Source of the DNA: Dactylosporangium sucinum
Lineage (GTDB): Bacteria > Actinomycetota > Actinomycetes > Mycobacteriales > Micromonosporaceae
Length of the DNA stretch: 64,000 nucleotides
NCBI RefSeq assembly: GCF_014647515.1
Contig: NZ_BMPI01000003.1
Location: 179,477 to 243,476 of the forward strand
Direction: 5' to 3'
Shown here: positions 7,681-15,355 of the stretch, piece after piece
Position numbering within the stretch: the stretch's first letter is position 1
Layout of the letters: each line of letters starts with the position of its first letter
The notes under the pieces: generated by a model
Database searches by the model: none
Told to the model about the DNA's origin: nothing
What the model saw: only the letters and a program-made list of their open reading frames with translations
Program-made: the position numbers and the translations under genes

Positions 7681-9210
7681 GTGGATCGCGTGGTGATCGT
7701 GGGGGCGGGGCCGGTGGGCGTCGCCTCCGCGATCCTCCTCGCGCAGCGGGGCATCCGGTGCCTGGTGCTGGACCGGTACGAGGAGCCGTATCCGCTGCCT
7801 CGCGCGGTCCATGTCGACGACGAGGTGCTGCGGATCCTGCAGGAGATCGGGGTCGCCGACGAGTTCCTGCGGGTGAGCCGGCCGGGGCTCGGGCTGCGGC
7901 TGCTCGACGGGCGGCACCGGGTGATGGCCGAGTTCCGGCGGGACACGGCGACCGGGCCGCACGGGTATCCGCAGGCGAACATGTTCGACCAGCCCGACCT
8001 GGAGCGGCTGCTGCGGACCCGGCTTGCGGAGCTCGACAACGTCGAGCTCATCGGTGGTGCCGAGGTCACCGGCGTCACCTGGGACGGCGCGCCGCCCGGG
8101 GCGCGGGCACAGGGGGGCGAGGGCGGTTCCGGGATCGAGGGGTGGGGCGGGGGCGCGGCTCGGGTGCGGTACACCGTGATCCGCAGCGGCGACGTGCGCT
8201 CCGTGGGGGCGGATGTCGTGCTCGGGTGCGACGGGGCGAACAGCACTGTGCGCGGGATCATCGGGGCACGGCTGGAGGACCTGCGGTTCGAGGAGCGGTG
8301 GCTGGTCGTCGACGGGGTGTGCGACCGCGATCTCGGGGCCTGGGGCGGGGTGCACCAGGTGTGCGATCCGCGGCGGGCGGCGACGTTCATGCAGTTGGGG
8401 GCGCTGCGGTACCGGTGGGAGTTCCGGCTCCGTCCGGGAGAGTCCACTGTGGACGTCGACACCCTGCTGACACCTTGGCTGGGTACCATCGGGGTGCGGG
8501 TGGTTCGGCGGGCGGAGTACACGTTCCGGGCGCGCATCGCCGATCGGTGGCGGGCCGGGCCGGTGTTCCTGCTGGGGGACGCGGCGCATCAGACGCCGCC
8601 GTTCATCGGGCAGGGGCTCGGGGCGGGGCTGCGGGATGCCTACAACCTGGCTTGGAAGCTGGCGGATGGGGACCCGCGGCTGCTTGCGACGTATGAGGCG
8701 GAGCGGAAGCCGCACGCCCGGGCGCAGATCCGGCTGGCGATCGTGGCCGGGTGGGCGATGACCGGCGGGCAGGACCGCGCGGCGGCGGTGCGGCGCGTCG
8801 TGCTCGGGGCGATCTGGCGGGTGCCCGGGTTGAAGGGGCTGGCGCTGCGTTCGACCAGTCCGCCGTTGCGGCTCGCGCGTCGCCGAGGACTCGGCCGCCG
8901 CACGAGGCCGGCCCGCCGGGGTGGGCTCGCGGGTCAGGCCGGGCTTGCCGATAGCGGGGTCGCGGGCGGCGGGCGGCGGGCCGGGCGGCTCGCACCGCAG
9001 CCCCTCGTCGTGTGGGAGGGGCGGACCGTTCGGCTCGATGAGGCGCTCGGGGATCGTTGGGCGACGCTGTTCTGCGGTCGGCCCGCCGTTGCGCCCGTGG
9101 GCCGGGCGATCGAGGTGACGCCGGAGCTGGATCCGTCGGGGCGGCTCCGGCGGTGGCTGCGCGGGCGGACCGTCGTGCTCCGGCCCGATCGGGTGGTCCA
9201 CCGGGGCTGA
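7681..9210 (+). CDS. FAD-dependent aromatic hydroxylase (MhpA-like)
   Basis: Group A flavoprotein monooxygenase of 509 residues, which uses NAD(P)H and O2 to hydroxylate an aromatic ring. It has the FAD-binding GxGxxG (VIVGAGPVGVASA, residue 4 on), the DG motif (VLGCDGANSTVR) and the GD motif (VFLLGDAAHQTPP). The closest family by pattern is 3-(3-hydroxyphenyl)propionate hydroxylase. The C-terminal thioredoxin-like part is short and Arg/Gly-rich, and a Gly-rich insertion occurs near 8100-8160. No other catabolic genes are adjacent, so the substrate is unknown; tailoring of a secondary metabolite is an alternative. Confidence 0.88.
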   Translation: MDRVVIVGAGPVGVASAILLAQRGIRCLVLDRYEEPYPLPRAVHVDDEVLRILQEIGVADEFLRVSRPGLGLRLLDGRHRVMAEFRRDTATGPHGYPQANMFDQPDLERLLRTRLAELDNVELIGGAEVTGVTWDGAPPGARAQGGEGGSGIEGWGGGAARVRYTVIRSGDVRSVGADVVLGCDGANSTVRGIIGARLEDLRFEERWLVVDGVCDRDLGAWGGVHQVCDPRRAATFMQLGALRYRWEFRLRPGESTVDVDTLLTPWLGTIGVRVVRRAEYTFRARIADRWRAGPVFLLGDAAHQTPPFIGQGLGAGLRDAYNLAWKLADGDPRLLATYEAERKPHARAQIRLAIVAGWAMTGGQDRAAAVRRVVLGAIWRVPGLKGLALRSTSPPLRLARRRGLGRRTRPARRGGLAGQAGLADSGVAGGGRRAGRLAPQPLVVWEGRTVRLDEALGDRWATLFCGRPAVAPVGRAIEVTPELDPSGRLRRWLRGRTVVLRPDRVVHRG

Positions 9211-9256
9211 GGGGCCGGGCGTTCGTCGTGGTGACGGCGTCGTGAGCATCGCCCGG

Positions 9257-9580
9257 TCAGGACTGGTCGGGGAGTGCGTGGCGGGTGCGCTTGCCCCAGG
9301 GGTCGGGGTCGCGCCAGGTGCGGCTGTGGATCAGGCCCACCGCCAGGACGCCCGCCGCTGCGGCCAGCCACGCCGGGAGGGGGTGGTGGGCGGCGTCGGC
9401 GTGCCACCAGGCCGCGCCCGCGATCATGAAGGCGCCCCAGCCCGTGGCCACGCTCACCGCCGGGGAGTCGCGGAACGGGGACGGGTTGTGGCCGTTGCCC
9501 GTGCTGCCCTGCAGGTAGTAGGGCAGGCCGTTGCCCGCGAAGAAGCCGGCTACGAAGCCCAGGACAGCCGAGAGGAGCAT
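9257..9580 (-). CDS. Small two-helix membrane protein
   Basis: A 107-residue protein not recognised as a named family. Hydrophobic segments are at MLLSAVLGFVAGFFAGNGLPYYLQ, GWGAFMIAGAAWW and WLAAAAGVLAVGLI. The ATG at 9580 is chosen because GGAGG lies just upstream; longer reading would run into the divergent regulator. It is divergent from the TetR gene, and its ribosome binding site lies inside the outer inverted repeat of the operator, so it is probably the regulator's main target. Confidence 0.7.
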   Translation of the reverse strand: MLLSAVLGFVAGFFAGNGLPYYLQGSTGNGHNPSPFRDSPAVSVATGWGAFMIAGAAWWHADAAHHPLPAWLAAAAGVLAVGLIHSRTWRDPDPWGKRTRHALPDQS

Positions 9581-9587
9581 CAGGTAC

Positions 9588-9630
9588 CTCCGTATAATCG
9601 GACTCGTGACTCCGATTAGAAGATACGGAG
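9588..9630. promoter_or_regulatory. Nested inverted repeats: TetR operator and promoter
   Basis: An inner repeat TAATCGGA (9595-9602) / TCCGATTA (9611-9618) sits inside an outer repeat CTCCGTAT (9588-9595) / ATACGGAG (9623-9630); both are perfect 8-base arms. The plus-strand -10 box TATAAT (9593-9598) and the GTG start at 9606 lie inside. Binding here would block both divergent genes, as expected for autoregulation. Confidence 0.8.
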
Positions 9631-10226
9631 CAGAAACTCCGGTTGTCAACGAGAAGCCGCTGCGGGCCGATGCGCGGCGGAACCGGGCCCGGGTGCTCGC
9701 GGCGGCCGAGGACGTGTTCGCCGAGCACGGGGTCGGGGCCTCGACCGAGGAGGTGGCCCGGCGGGCCGGGGTCGGCATCGGGACCGTGTTCCGGCACTTC
9801 CCGACGAAGGAGGCGCTGCTGGAGGCCGTTCTCGTCGAGCGGATGCGCCGGCTCGCGGAGATCGCCCGCGAGCGGGCCGACGAGGGGGCGCCGGAGGAGG
9901 CGTTCTTCGGGTTCCTGGAACTGGTCGTCGGGCAGTCCGCGACCAAGAACGCGCTGGCCGGGGCCGTGGCCGAGGTCGAGAGCGTGGTGGCCGAGGTCGG
10001 GCGGGAGCTCCGGGCGGCCATCGAGGTGCTGCTCGTCCGGGCGCAGGAGGCCGGGGTCGTGCGGGGCGACGTGAGTGCGGGGGACGTGATCGCGGTGCTG
10101 GTCGGGGCCTCGCGGGCGGTGGAGTACGCGGGGGCCGGGAGCCGGGCCGCCCGGGTGATCTTCGACGGCCTCCGGCCCGGTGTCGCCCGCGAAATCGGTG
10201 GACAGGCACCGGGAGAATGGGGGTGA
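9606..10226 (+). CDS. TetR-family transcriptional regulator
   Basis: Repressor of 206 residues. The N-terminal helix-turn-helix is clear (RARVLAAAEDVFAEHG ... TEEVARRAGVGIGTVFRHFPTKEALLEAVL). The C-terminal ligand domain is unassigned. The GTG at 9606 is 7 bases after a perfect TATAAT, so the gene is probably leaderless. Its operator overlaps the start codon. It is followed one base later by kptA, which would therefore share its control. Confidence 0.9.
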   Translation: MTPIRRYGAETPVVNEKPLRADARRNRARVLAAAEDVFAEHGVGASTEEVARRAGVGIGTVFRHFPTKEALLEAVLVERMRRLAEIARERADEGAPEEAFFGFLELVVGQSATKNALAGAVAEVESVVAEVGRELRAAIEVLLVRAQEAGVVRGDVSAGDVIAVLVGASRAVEYAGAGSRAARVIFDGLRPGVAREIGGQAPGEWG

Positions 10227-10227
10227 G

Positions 10228-10773
10228 ATGGACAGAAATCAGATGGTCAAGGTGAGCAAGCGGATGTCGAAGGTCCTCCGCCACGATCCCGCGCGCGTCG
10301 GGCTCACCCTCGATCCGGCCGGGTGGGTGCCGGTGCCCGAGTTCCTCGCCGCCCTGGGGATCGATCGGGGCACGCTCGACGCCGTCGTCGCCGGGAACGA
10401 CAAGCAGCGGTTCGCCGTCGTCGTCGGCGACGACGGGGTGGAGCGCATCCGCGCCAGCCAGGGGCACTCGGTGCCCGTCGAGCTCGGGCTGACGGCCGCC
10501 GAGCCGCCGGAGGTGCTGTTCCACGGGACGAGCGCCGCGGTGCGGGAGTCGATTCTCGCCACTGGGATCAACCGGGGTGGGCGGCACCACGTGCACCTCT
10601 CGCCGGACACCGAGACCGCGCGGCGGGTCGGCATGCGGCGCGGCGGGGCGATCGTGATCTTCACGGTGCTCGCCGGGCAGATGGGCCGGGACGGGCACAC
10701 GTTCTTCCGGTCCGACAACGGGGTGTGGCTCACCGACGAGGTGCCCCCGGAGTACCTACGGTTTCCCGGATAG
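10228..10773 (+). CDS. kptA: RNA 2'-phosphotransferase (Tpt1/KptA family)
   Basis: Enzyme of 181 residues that removes an internal 2'-phosphate from RNA by transfer to NAD+, with ADP-ribose 1'',2''-cyclic phosphate as product. Family motifs are present: KRMSKVLRHDP (catalytic Arg-His), RASQGHSV, FHGTS, HHVHLS and the C-terminal VWLTDEVPPEYLRF. Bacteria lack the fungal-type tRNA splicing that needs this activity, so its role here is open. The ATG is one base after the TetR stop, and its 3' end overlaps the convergent membrane-protein gene by 18 bases. Confidence 0.92.
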   Translation: MDRNQMVKVSKRMSKVLRHDPARVGLTLDPAGWVPVPEFLAALGIDRGTLDAVVAGNDKQRFAVVVGDDGVERIRASQGHSVPVELGLTAAEPPEVLFHGTSAAVRESILATGINRGGRHHVHLSPDTETARRVGMRRGGAIVIFTVLAGQMGRDGHTFFRSDNGVWLTDEVPPEYLRFPG

Positions 10774-11907
10774 CCGGCGCTGCAGCAGCGTCGCGAGCGG
10801 GATCGACTCGCCGTCGCGGGCGCCCTCGCCCACGATGAGCCGGGGCGGCTGCGGCTCCACCGTCACGCCCGTCAGCCAGCCGGTGGCGGACGTGGGAACG
10901 AGCAGCGAGTAGTACTTGCCGTCCTCGCCGACGGCGATCGTGTGCGCCGGGTTCAGGTACCAGCCGCGGAGCCGGGTGCGGTAGGTCCGGCCACCGTACG
11001 AGTGGGCCTTCAGCGGCTCGGCCGGCAGGCCCGCCTCGCGCGCCTCGGTGACGAAGGCGGCGATCTGCGCCATGGCCTCGGCGGCCTCGGACGCCCGCCG
11101 TTGCTCCAGGGCGGCCCCGTGGTGGGCGATCGCCCGGGCCCGCTGGGTGGACCAGTCTTCATGCGGCGAAGAGGACGGCACCCCGCCCAGCATAGTGATC
11201 AGCCGGTCCTTCCGCCGCGACCACGCCGCCGCCCGCTCGGCGGCCCGGGCCATCTGCCGGGAGCCGTACCGCCACCGCGCCCACGGGCTGGTGGGGGACG
11301 CCAGCCGGAACGCCCCGATCACCCCCGCGAACGGCGTCGCCACGCTCAGCAGCGCCAGCCACGGCTTCCCCTTCAGCGCGGTGACCACGGTCAGGGTCAG
11401 GTTCAGGCACACCACGCCGACGACCGCCCACCGGGTCGTCGCCTCCCGCCGCTCCACGTCGTTCAGGCCGAACGGGACGGTGCTGACCACCAGCATGATC
11501 GTCACGACCGTCACCGCGATCACGGCGTCGATCGAGGTGCGGCCCTCCCGTGACCAGTACACGTCGCGCAGGTGCAGCAACAGTGCGTACTCGTCCAGGA
11601 CCAGCCCGGCGCCGATCCCGAAGCACAGCGCCAGGACGTCCCGCCACGGCGACGGGACCGCGGTGAACGACAGCGTGCCGGTGACGAGCATGATCAGTAC
11701 ACCGAAGAACTCATGATGCAAGTGGACGCCGCCCGCCGTAAGGTTGCCGGGCCACCACCGCACCTGCGCCCGGATCATGCGGGTGCTCGTGCGGATCGCT
11801 GCGAACCCGCCCACGAGGCCCGCGAGCAGCAACAGCAGCGGCTGCTTACCCGCTGCGACGATCTGCTCGTTGTACCAGTCGCAGATCACAGAGACCGACC
11901 ACGCCAC
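10756..11907 (-). CDS. Conserved multi-pass membrane protein
   Basis: About 383 residues with four or more N-terminal membrane helices (PLLLLLAGLVGGFAAI, LIMLVTGTLSFTAV, AVIAVTVVTIMLVVST, WAVVGVVCLNLTLTVV) and the short motif GVHLHHEFFG with three His residues in a membrane-facing loop. The C-terminal third is soluble and Arg/Ala-rich. I do not recognise a named family. The start is uncertain: GTG 11907 is preferred, GTG 11889 is possible, and no good ribosome binding site is seen. The gene diverges from the DEAD-box helicase. Confidence 0.75.
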   Translation of the reverse strand: MAWSVSVICDWYNEQIVAAGKQPLLLLLAGLVGGFAAIRTSTRMIRAQVRWWPGNLTAGGVHLHHEFFGVLIMLVTGTLSFTAVPSPWRDVLALCFGIGAGLVLDEYALLLHLRDVYWSREGRTSIDAVIAVTVVTIMLVVSTVPFGLNDVERREATTRWAVVGVVCLNLTLTVVTALKGKPWLALLSVATPFAGVIGAFRLASPTSPWARWRYGSRQMARAAERAAAWSRRKDRLITMLGGVPSSSPHEDWSTQRARAIAHHGAALEQRRASEAAEAMAQIAAFVTEAREAGLPAEPLKAHSYGGRTYRTRLRGWYLNPAHTIAVGEDGKYYSLLVPTSATGWLTGVTVEPQPPRLIVGEGARDGESIPLATLLQRRLSGKP

Positions 11908-11964
11908 CGGCGGGAACTGCCCGCCTGGGATGCTTAGTAAAATCGCCGAGCGAGGAGCACCGCC

Positions 11965-13689
11965 GTGACCGCGAGCACAGACGAAGAGGACACCACCGGC
12001 TTCGCGGACCTCGGCCTGCGCGACGAGCTGCTCAAAGCGCTCACCGGGCTCGGCTACGAGGAGCCCACGCCGATCCAGCGCGAGGCGATCCCGCCCATGC
12101 TGGCCGGCCGCGACCTGCTCGGCCAGGCGGCGACCGGCACCGGCAAGACCGCCGCGTTCGCGCTGCCGCTGCTGCAGAACATGCCCGCACCCGGGGGTGA
12201 CAACCCGTCGGCGCTGGTCCTGGTGCCCACCCGCGAGCTGGCGGTCCAGGTGTCGGAGGCGATCCATCGGTACGGCCGGGAGATCGGCACCCGCGTCGTG
12301 CCCATCTACGGCGGCCAGCCGATCGGCCGGCAGCTGCGTGCCCTGGAGCAGGGCGTCGACGTGGTGGTCGCCACGCCCGGCCGGGCCCTCGACCACATCG
12401 GCCGGGGCACGATGCGCCTGCACGACCTGCGCGTCGTGGTGCTCGACGAGGCCGACGAGATGCTCGACATGGGCTTCGCCGAGGACATCGAGGCGATCCT
12501 GCAGGAGACCCCGGAGGACCGGCAGACGGTGCTGTTCTCCGCGACGATGCCGCCGCGGATCGAGGGCCTCGCCCGCAGCCACCTCAAGGACCCCATCCGC
12601 ATCCAGATCGGCCGCGAGCCCACTCCCGCGGGCGAGGCGCCGCTGGTCCGCCAGGTCGCCTACGTCGTGAGCCGGGCGTACAAGCCGGCGGCCCTGGGGC
12701 GCGTCCTCGACGTCGAGGCGCCGGGCGCGGCGATCGTGTTCTGCCGCACGCGCGACGAGGTCGACCAGCTCACCGAGACGCTGAACGGGCGGGGGTACCG
12801 CGCCGAGGCCCTCCACGGCGGCATGGGCCAGGAGCAGCGCGACCGGGTGATGGCCCGGCTGCGCAACGGCACCGCCGACCTGCTCGTGGCGACCGACGTC
12901 GCCGCCCGCGGGCTGGACGTCGAGCACCTCACGCACGTGGTCAACTACGACGTGCCCTCGGCCCCGGAGTCCTACGTGCACCGCATCGGCCGGGTCGGCC
13001 GGGCCGGCCGCGAGGGCGTCGCCATCACCCTCGCGGAGCCGCGCGAGCACCGAATGCTCAAGACCATCGAGCGGATCACCAAGCAGCGGATCGCGATCGA
13101 GAAGGTGCCGACCGTCGCCGACCTGCGGGCCCGGCGACTGGAGCTGACCCGTGCGGCGCTGCACGAGAGCCTCATCGCCGACCGCGACCTGGAGCGCTTC
13201 CGGGTGGTCGTGGAGACGCTCACGGACGAGTTCGACCTCATGGAGATCGCGTTCGCCGCCGTGAAGCTGGCCCACGAGTCGGGCGGCGGCGGCGAGACCG
13301 ACGAGGAGGAGATCCCCGACGTCACCCTCCGCGCGCCGCGCGAGCGCGACGGGGAGCGGCCGGGGGAGCGGCCCGGGCGGCGGGTCAGTGTCCGCGACGC
13401 CGACGGCCGGGGCGGCCGGGGCCGCGAGCGGCGCCTCCCGGCCGGCGGGATGACCCGGCTGTTCGTCGGGGCCGGCCGCAGCGCCGGCATCCGCCCGCAG
13501 GACCTGGTCGGCGCGATCACCGGCGAGTCGAGCCTGACCGGCCGCGACATCGGCGCGATCGAGATCGCCGACCGGTTCGCGCTGGTCGAGGTGCCGGACA
13601 ACGCCGTGGACGAGGTGATCGACACGCTGCGCCGCACGACCCTGAAGGGCCGCCGCCCGGTGGTCCGCCGCGAGCGCGCCCGCCCCTGA
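11965..13689 (+). CDS. deaD: DEAD-box ATP-dependent RNA helicase
   Basis: RNA helicase of 574 residues. Motifs in order: Q motif (YEEPTPIQREAIP), I (AATGTGKT), Ia (PTRELA), II (VLDEADEM), III (SAT), IV (IVFCRT), V (TDVAARGLDV) and VI (HRIGRVGRAGR). An acidic/Arg-rich linker leads to a C-terminal DbpA-type RNA-binding fold (TRLFVGAGRSAGIRPQDLVG). This is the DeaD/CsdA arrangement used in ribosome assembly and cold adaptation. GAGGAG (11952-11957) precedes the GTG, and TAAAAT near 11939 is a likely -10. Confidence 0.95.
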   Translation: MTASTDEEDTTGFADLGLRDELLKALTGLGYEEPTPIQREAIPPMLAGRDLLGQAATGTGKTAAFALPLLQNMPAPGGDNPSALVLVPTRELAVQVSEAIHRYGREIGTRVVPIYGGQPIGRQLRALEQGVDVVVATPGRALDHIGRGTMRLHDLRVVVLDEADEMLDMGFAEDIEAILQETPEDRQTVLFSATMPPRIEGLARSHLKDPIRIQIGREPTPAGEAPLVRQVAYVVSRAYKPAALGRVLDVEAPGAAIVFCRTRDEVDQLTETLNGRGYRAEALHGGMGQEQRDRVMARLRNGTADLLVATDVAARGLDVEHLTHVVNYDVPSAPESYVHRIGRVGRAGREGVAITLAEPREHRMLKTIERITKQRIAIEKVPTVADLRARRLELTRAALHESLIADRDLERFRVVVETLTDEFDLMEIAFAAVKLAHESGGGGETDEEEIPDVTLRAPRERDGERPGERPGRRVSVRDADGRGGRGRERRLPAGGMTRLFVGAGRSAGIRPQDLVGAITGESSLTGRDIGAIEIADRFALVEVPDNAVDEVIDTLRRTTLKGRRPVVRRERARP

Positions 13690-13698
13690 CCCCTTGGC

Positions 13699-13774
13699 GT
13701 CGATCTTGCAGTTGTGGTGCCTGACAAACCCGGACATTCACGGAGCGTCCTGGCACCACGGGTGCAAGATCGAC
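13699..13774. repeat. Dispersed palindromic element, copy 1
   Basis: A 76-base intergenic element with 23-base arms (13699-13721 and 13752-13774; three mismatches) around a 30-base loop. The outer end of each arm is GTCGATCTTGCA or its complement. A second copy at 59236-59315 is identical over the first 39 bases, including the loop start TGACAAACCCGGACAT. It follows the helicase stop and lies between convergent genes, so it may also act as a terminator. Confidence 0.9.
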
Positions 13775-13778
13775 GAGG

Positions 13779-14153
13779 TCAGGGGACGGCGACGACAGCG
13801 CCGTCCGGGAGGACGACGGCCAGCGCGGCGTCCGGGGGCGGCGCGTCGAAGACCAGGGTCTCGGCGGCGCCGTTCCGCACGGCCGGGCCCCGCGAAGGCA
13901 GCGCCACGCCGTCCGCGGTGACCGTGAACGGCACCACCGGACGGTCGGTGAAGCGGAGCGTGACCTCCAGCCGGTCGGTGCCCAGCACGTCCACGCTGGT
14001 CACCCGGACGGCCGGCACCGCCACCGACCCGGACGCGTCGGCGGGCGTGGGGGCGGCGGTGCCCAGCACGCCGCCGATCGCCAGCCCGGCCGCGGTCGCC
14101 ACGGTGAGTGCGGTGAACGCCTCGCGTGCCAGTCCCATGGCCGGCAGCGTCAC
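13779..14153 (-). CDS. Small secreted or membrane-anchored protein
   Basis: A 124-residue protein of unknown function, last gene of the NrtR/vWA operon. A hydrophobic N-terminal segment (FTALTVATAAGLAIGGVLG) followed by APTPADA looks like a signal peptide; the rest is predicted beta-rich (VRVTSVDVLGTDRLEVTLRF). The GTG at 14153 overlaps the stop of the upstream gene as GTGA; ATG 14138 is an alternative. No catalytic motif is visible. It may belong to the operon only by position. Confidence 0.6.
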   Translation of the reverse strand: MTLPAMGLAREAFTALTVATAAGLAIGGVLGTAAPTPADASGSVAVPAVRVTSVDVLGTDRLEVTLRFTDRPVVPFTVTADGVALPSRGPAVRNGAAETLVFDAPPPDAALAVVLPDGAVVAVP

Positions 14154-15355
14154 ACGACGGGCTGAGGTGCGGCTGTGGTGCGGCTGAGGTGCAGGGTCGT
14201 CTTGTCCTCAGCCGTCGGACCCCACGACTGCACCACCACGGGCACGCCGAGCGTGTCCTCCACGGCCGACTTCCAGTCGGTGACGCTCGTGTACCGTGGG
14301 TCGGCGCGCCCGAGCGAGTGCGTCAGACGTGCCTGCCGCGCGAGGTCGCCGGGCGGCCCCGGCCGCAGCGTCACCCCGCCGTAGCTCGTGCACATCCGGT
14401 CGACGGGCAGGTCGAGGTGCGTGAGCGCCAGCCCGTCGGCGCCGCCCGCGACGTCCAGCGCGTACCGGTGGGCGACGGCGTCGAAGTGCCCGACCCGGAA
14501 CGCTCCCTGCCACGGGTTGGCCGGGTTGTTCGGGTCGGTGATCCCGAGCCCGGGGTCCTCGGTGACCAGCGGACCGGCCCCGTGCCGGGTGGTGATCGTC
14601 CGCAGGACGCCGAGCCGGTACGCCGGGCGGCCGCCGAGCAGTTCGAGGGCGTTCGCGAACGTCGTCGTGCTCCAGGTCGTGTACGGGTGGAAGCCGTGCC
14701 ACTCGTCCAGCAGTACACCTTGGGCACCCTCGAACACGCAGGGGCCGTCGTCGAAGCGCATGCCGTCGACCGTCGTCACCGTCGCCGCGAACCCCTCGTA
14801 GGCCCGGACGCAGGCGTCGACCGGCGGCCCGCCGGCGCCGAGGCGCTCGCGCAGCAGGGCGAGCTTGCGCCGCAGCTCCGGCGGGTCGAGGCAGTCACCG
14901 GCGCGCACGGCGTCGCCCGGATGGGCCAGCGCGTACGCCATGCACTCGCCGACGCCCATCCCGCACGAACCGTGGCGGGCCGTGCCCCGGGCGCGTTCCT
15001 TGGCCCGGTTGGCCTCGCGGTGGTACGGCGTTGAGATCAGCGCCGACCGGTCGACCGTGAGGAGGCGCCACACGTCCGGCACGCCGAGCGCGGTCAGGTG
15101 CTCGGCCTCGGTGACGAGCGCGAGCGGGTCGACCACCGTGAACCGGGACAGGTGCGTGCGCACGCCCCGCAGGGTGCCCGACCCGAACTGCGCGAACGTG
15201 TGCTTGCGGCCGTCGGCGAGCACCACCGTGTGGGCCGCCTGGGCACCGCCGTTGAACCGCACGACGGTGTGGACGTCGCGCGTGGCGCACAGCCAGTCGA
15301 CGACGGTGCCCTTGCCGCAGTCCCCGAAGCCGAGGTCGACGACGATGACGTGCAC
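14150..15355 (-). CDS. Adenylosuccinate-synthetase-like enzyme, atypical
   Basis: Homologue of PurA (401 residues), the GTP-dependent ligase that joins IMP and aspartate. The P-loop-like GDCGKG with catalytic Asp12, catalytic His42 (QAAHT), FEGAQGVLLD and TTRHGAGPLVTED are kept. Other specificity positions differ from housekeeping enzymes: the aspartate-binding TTGRxRR loop reads PWQGAFRVGH (281-290), the guanine-binding TKLD reads THLD (312-315), and QGGHNAGHT reads NGGAQAAHT. It probably acts on another nucleotide or amine; phage PurZ shows that such divergence occurs. Its GTG overlaps the upstream TAG by one base. Confidence 0.85.
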   Translation of the reverse strand: MHVIVVDLGFGDCGKGTVVDWLCATRDVHTVVRFNGGAQAAHTVVLADGRKHTFAQFGSGTLRGVRTHLSRFTVVDPLALVTEAEHLTALGVPDVWRLLTVDRSALISTPYHREANRAKERARGTARHGSCGMGVGECMAYALAHPGDAVRAGDCLDPPELRRKLALLRERLGAGGPPVDACVRAYEGFAATVTTVDGMRFDDGPCVFEGAQGVLLDEWHGFHPYTTWSTTTFANALELLGGRPAYRLGVLRTITTRHGAGPLVTEDPGLGITDPNNPANPWQGAFRVGHFDAVAHRYALDVAGGADGLALTHLDLPVDRMCTSYGGVTLRPGPPGDLARQARLTHSLGRADPRYTSVTDWKSAVEDTLGVPVVVQSWGPTAEDKTTLHLSRTTAAPQPVV

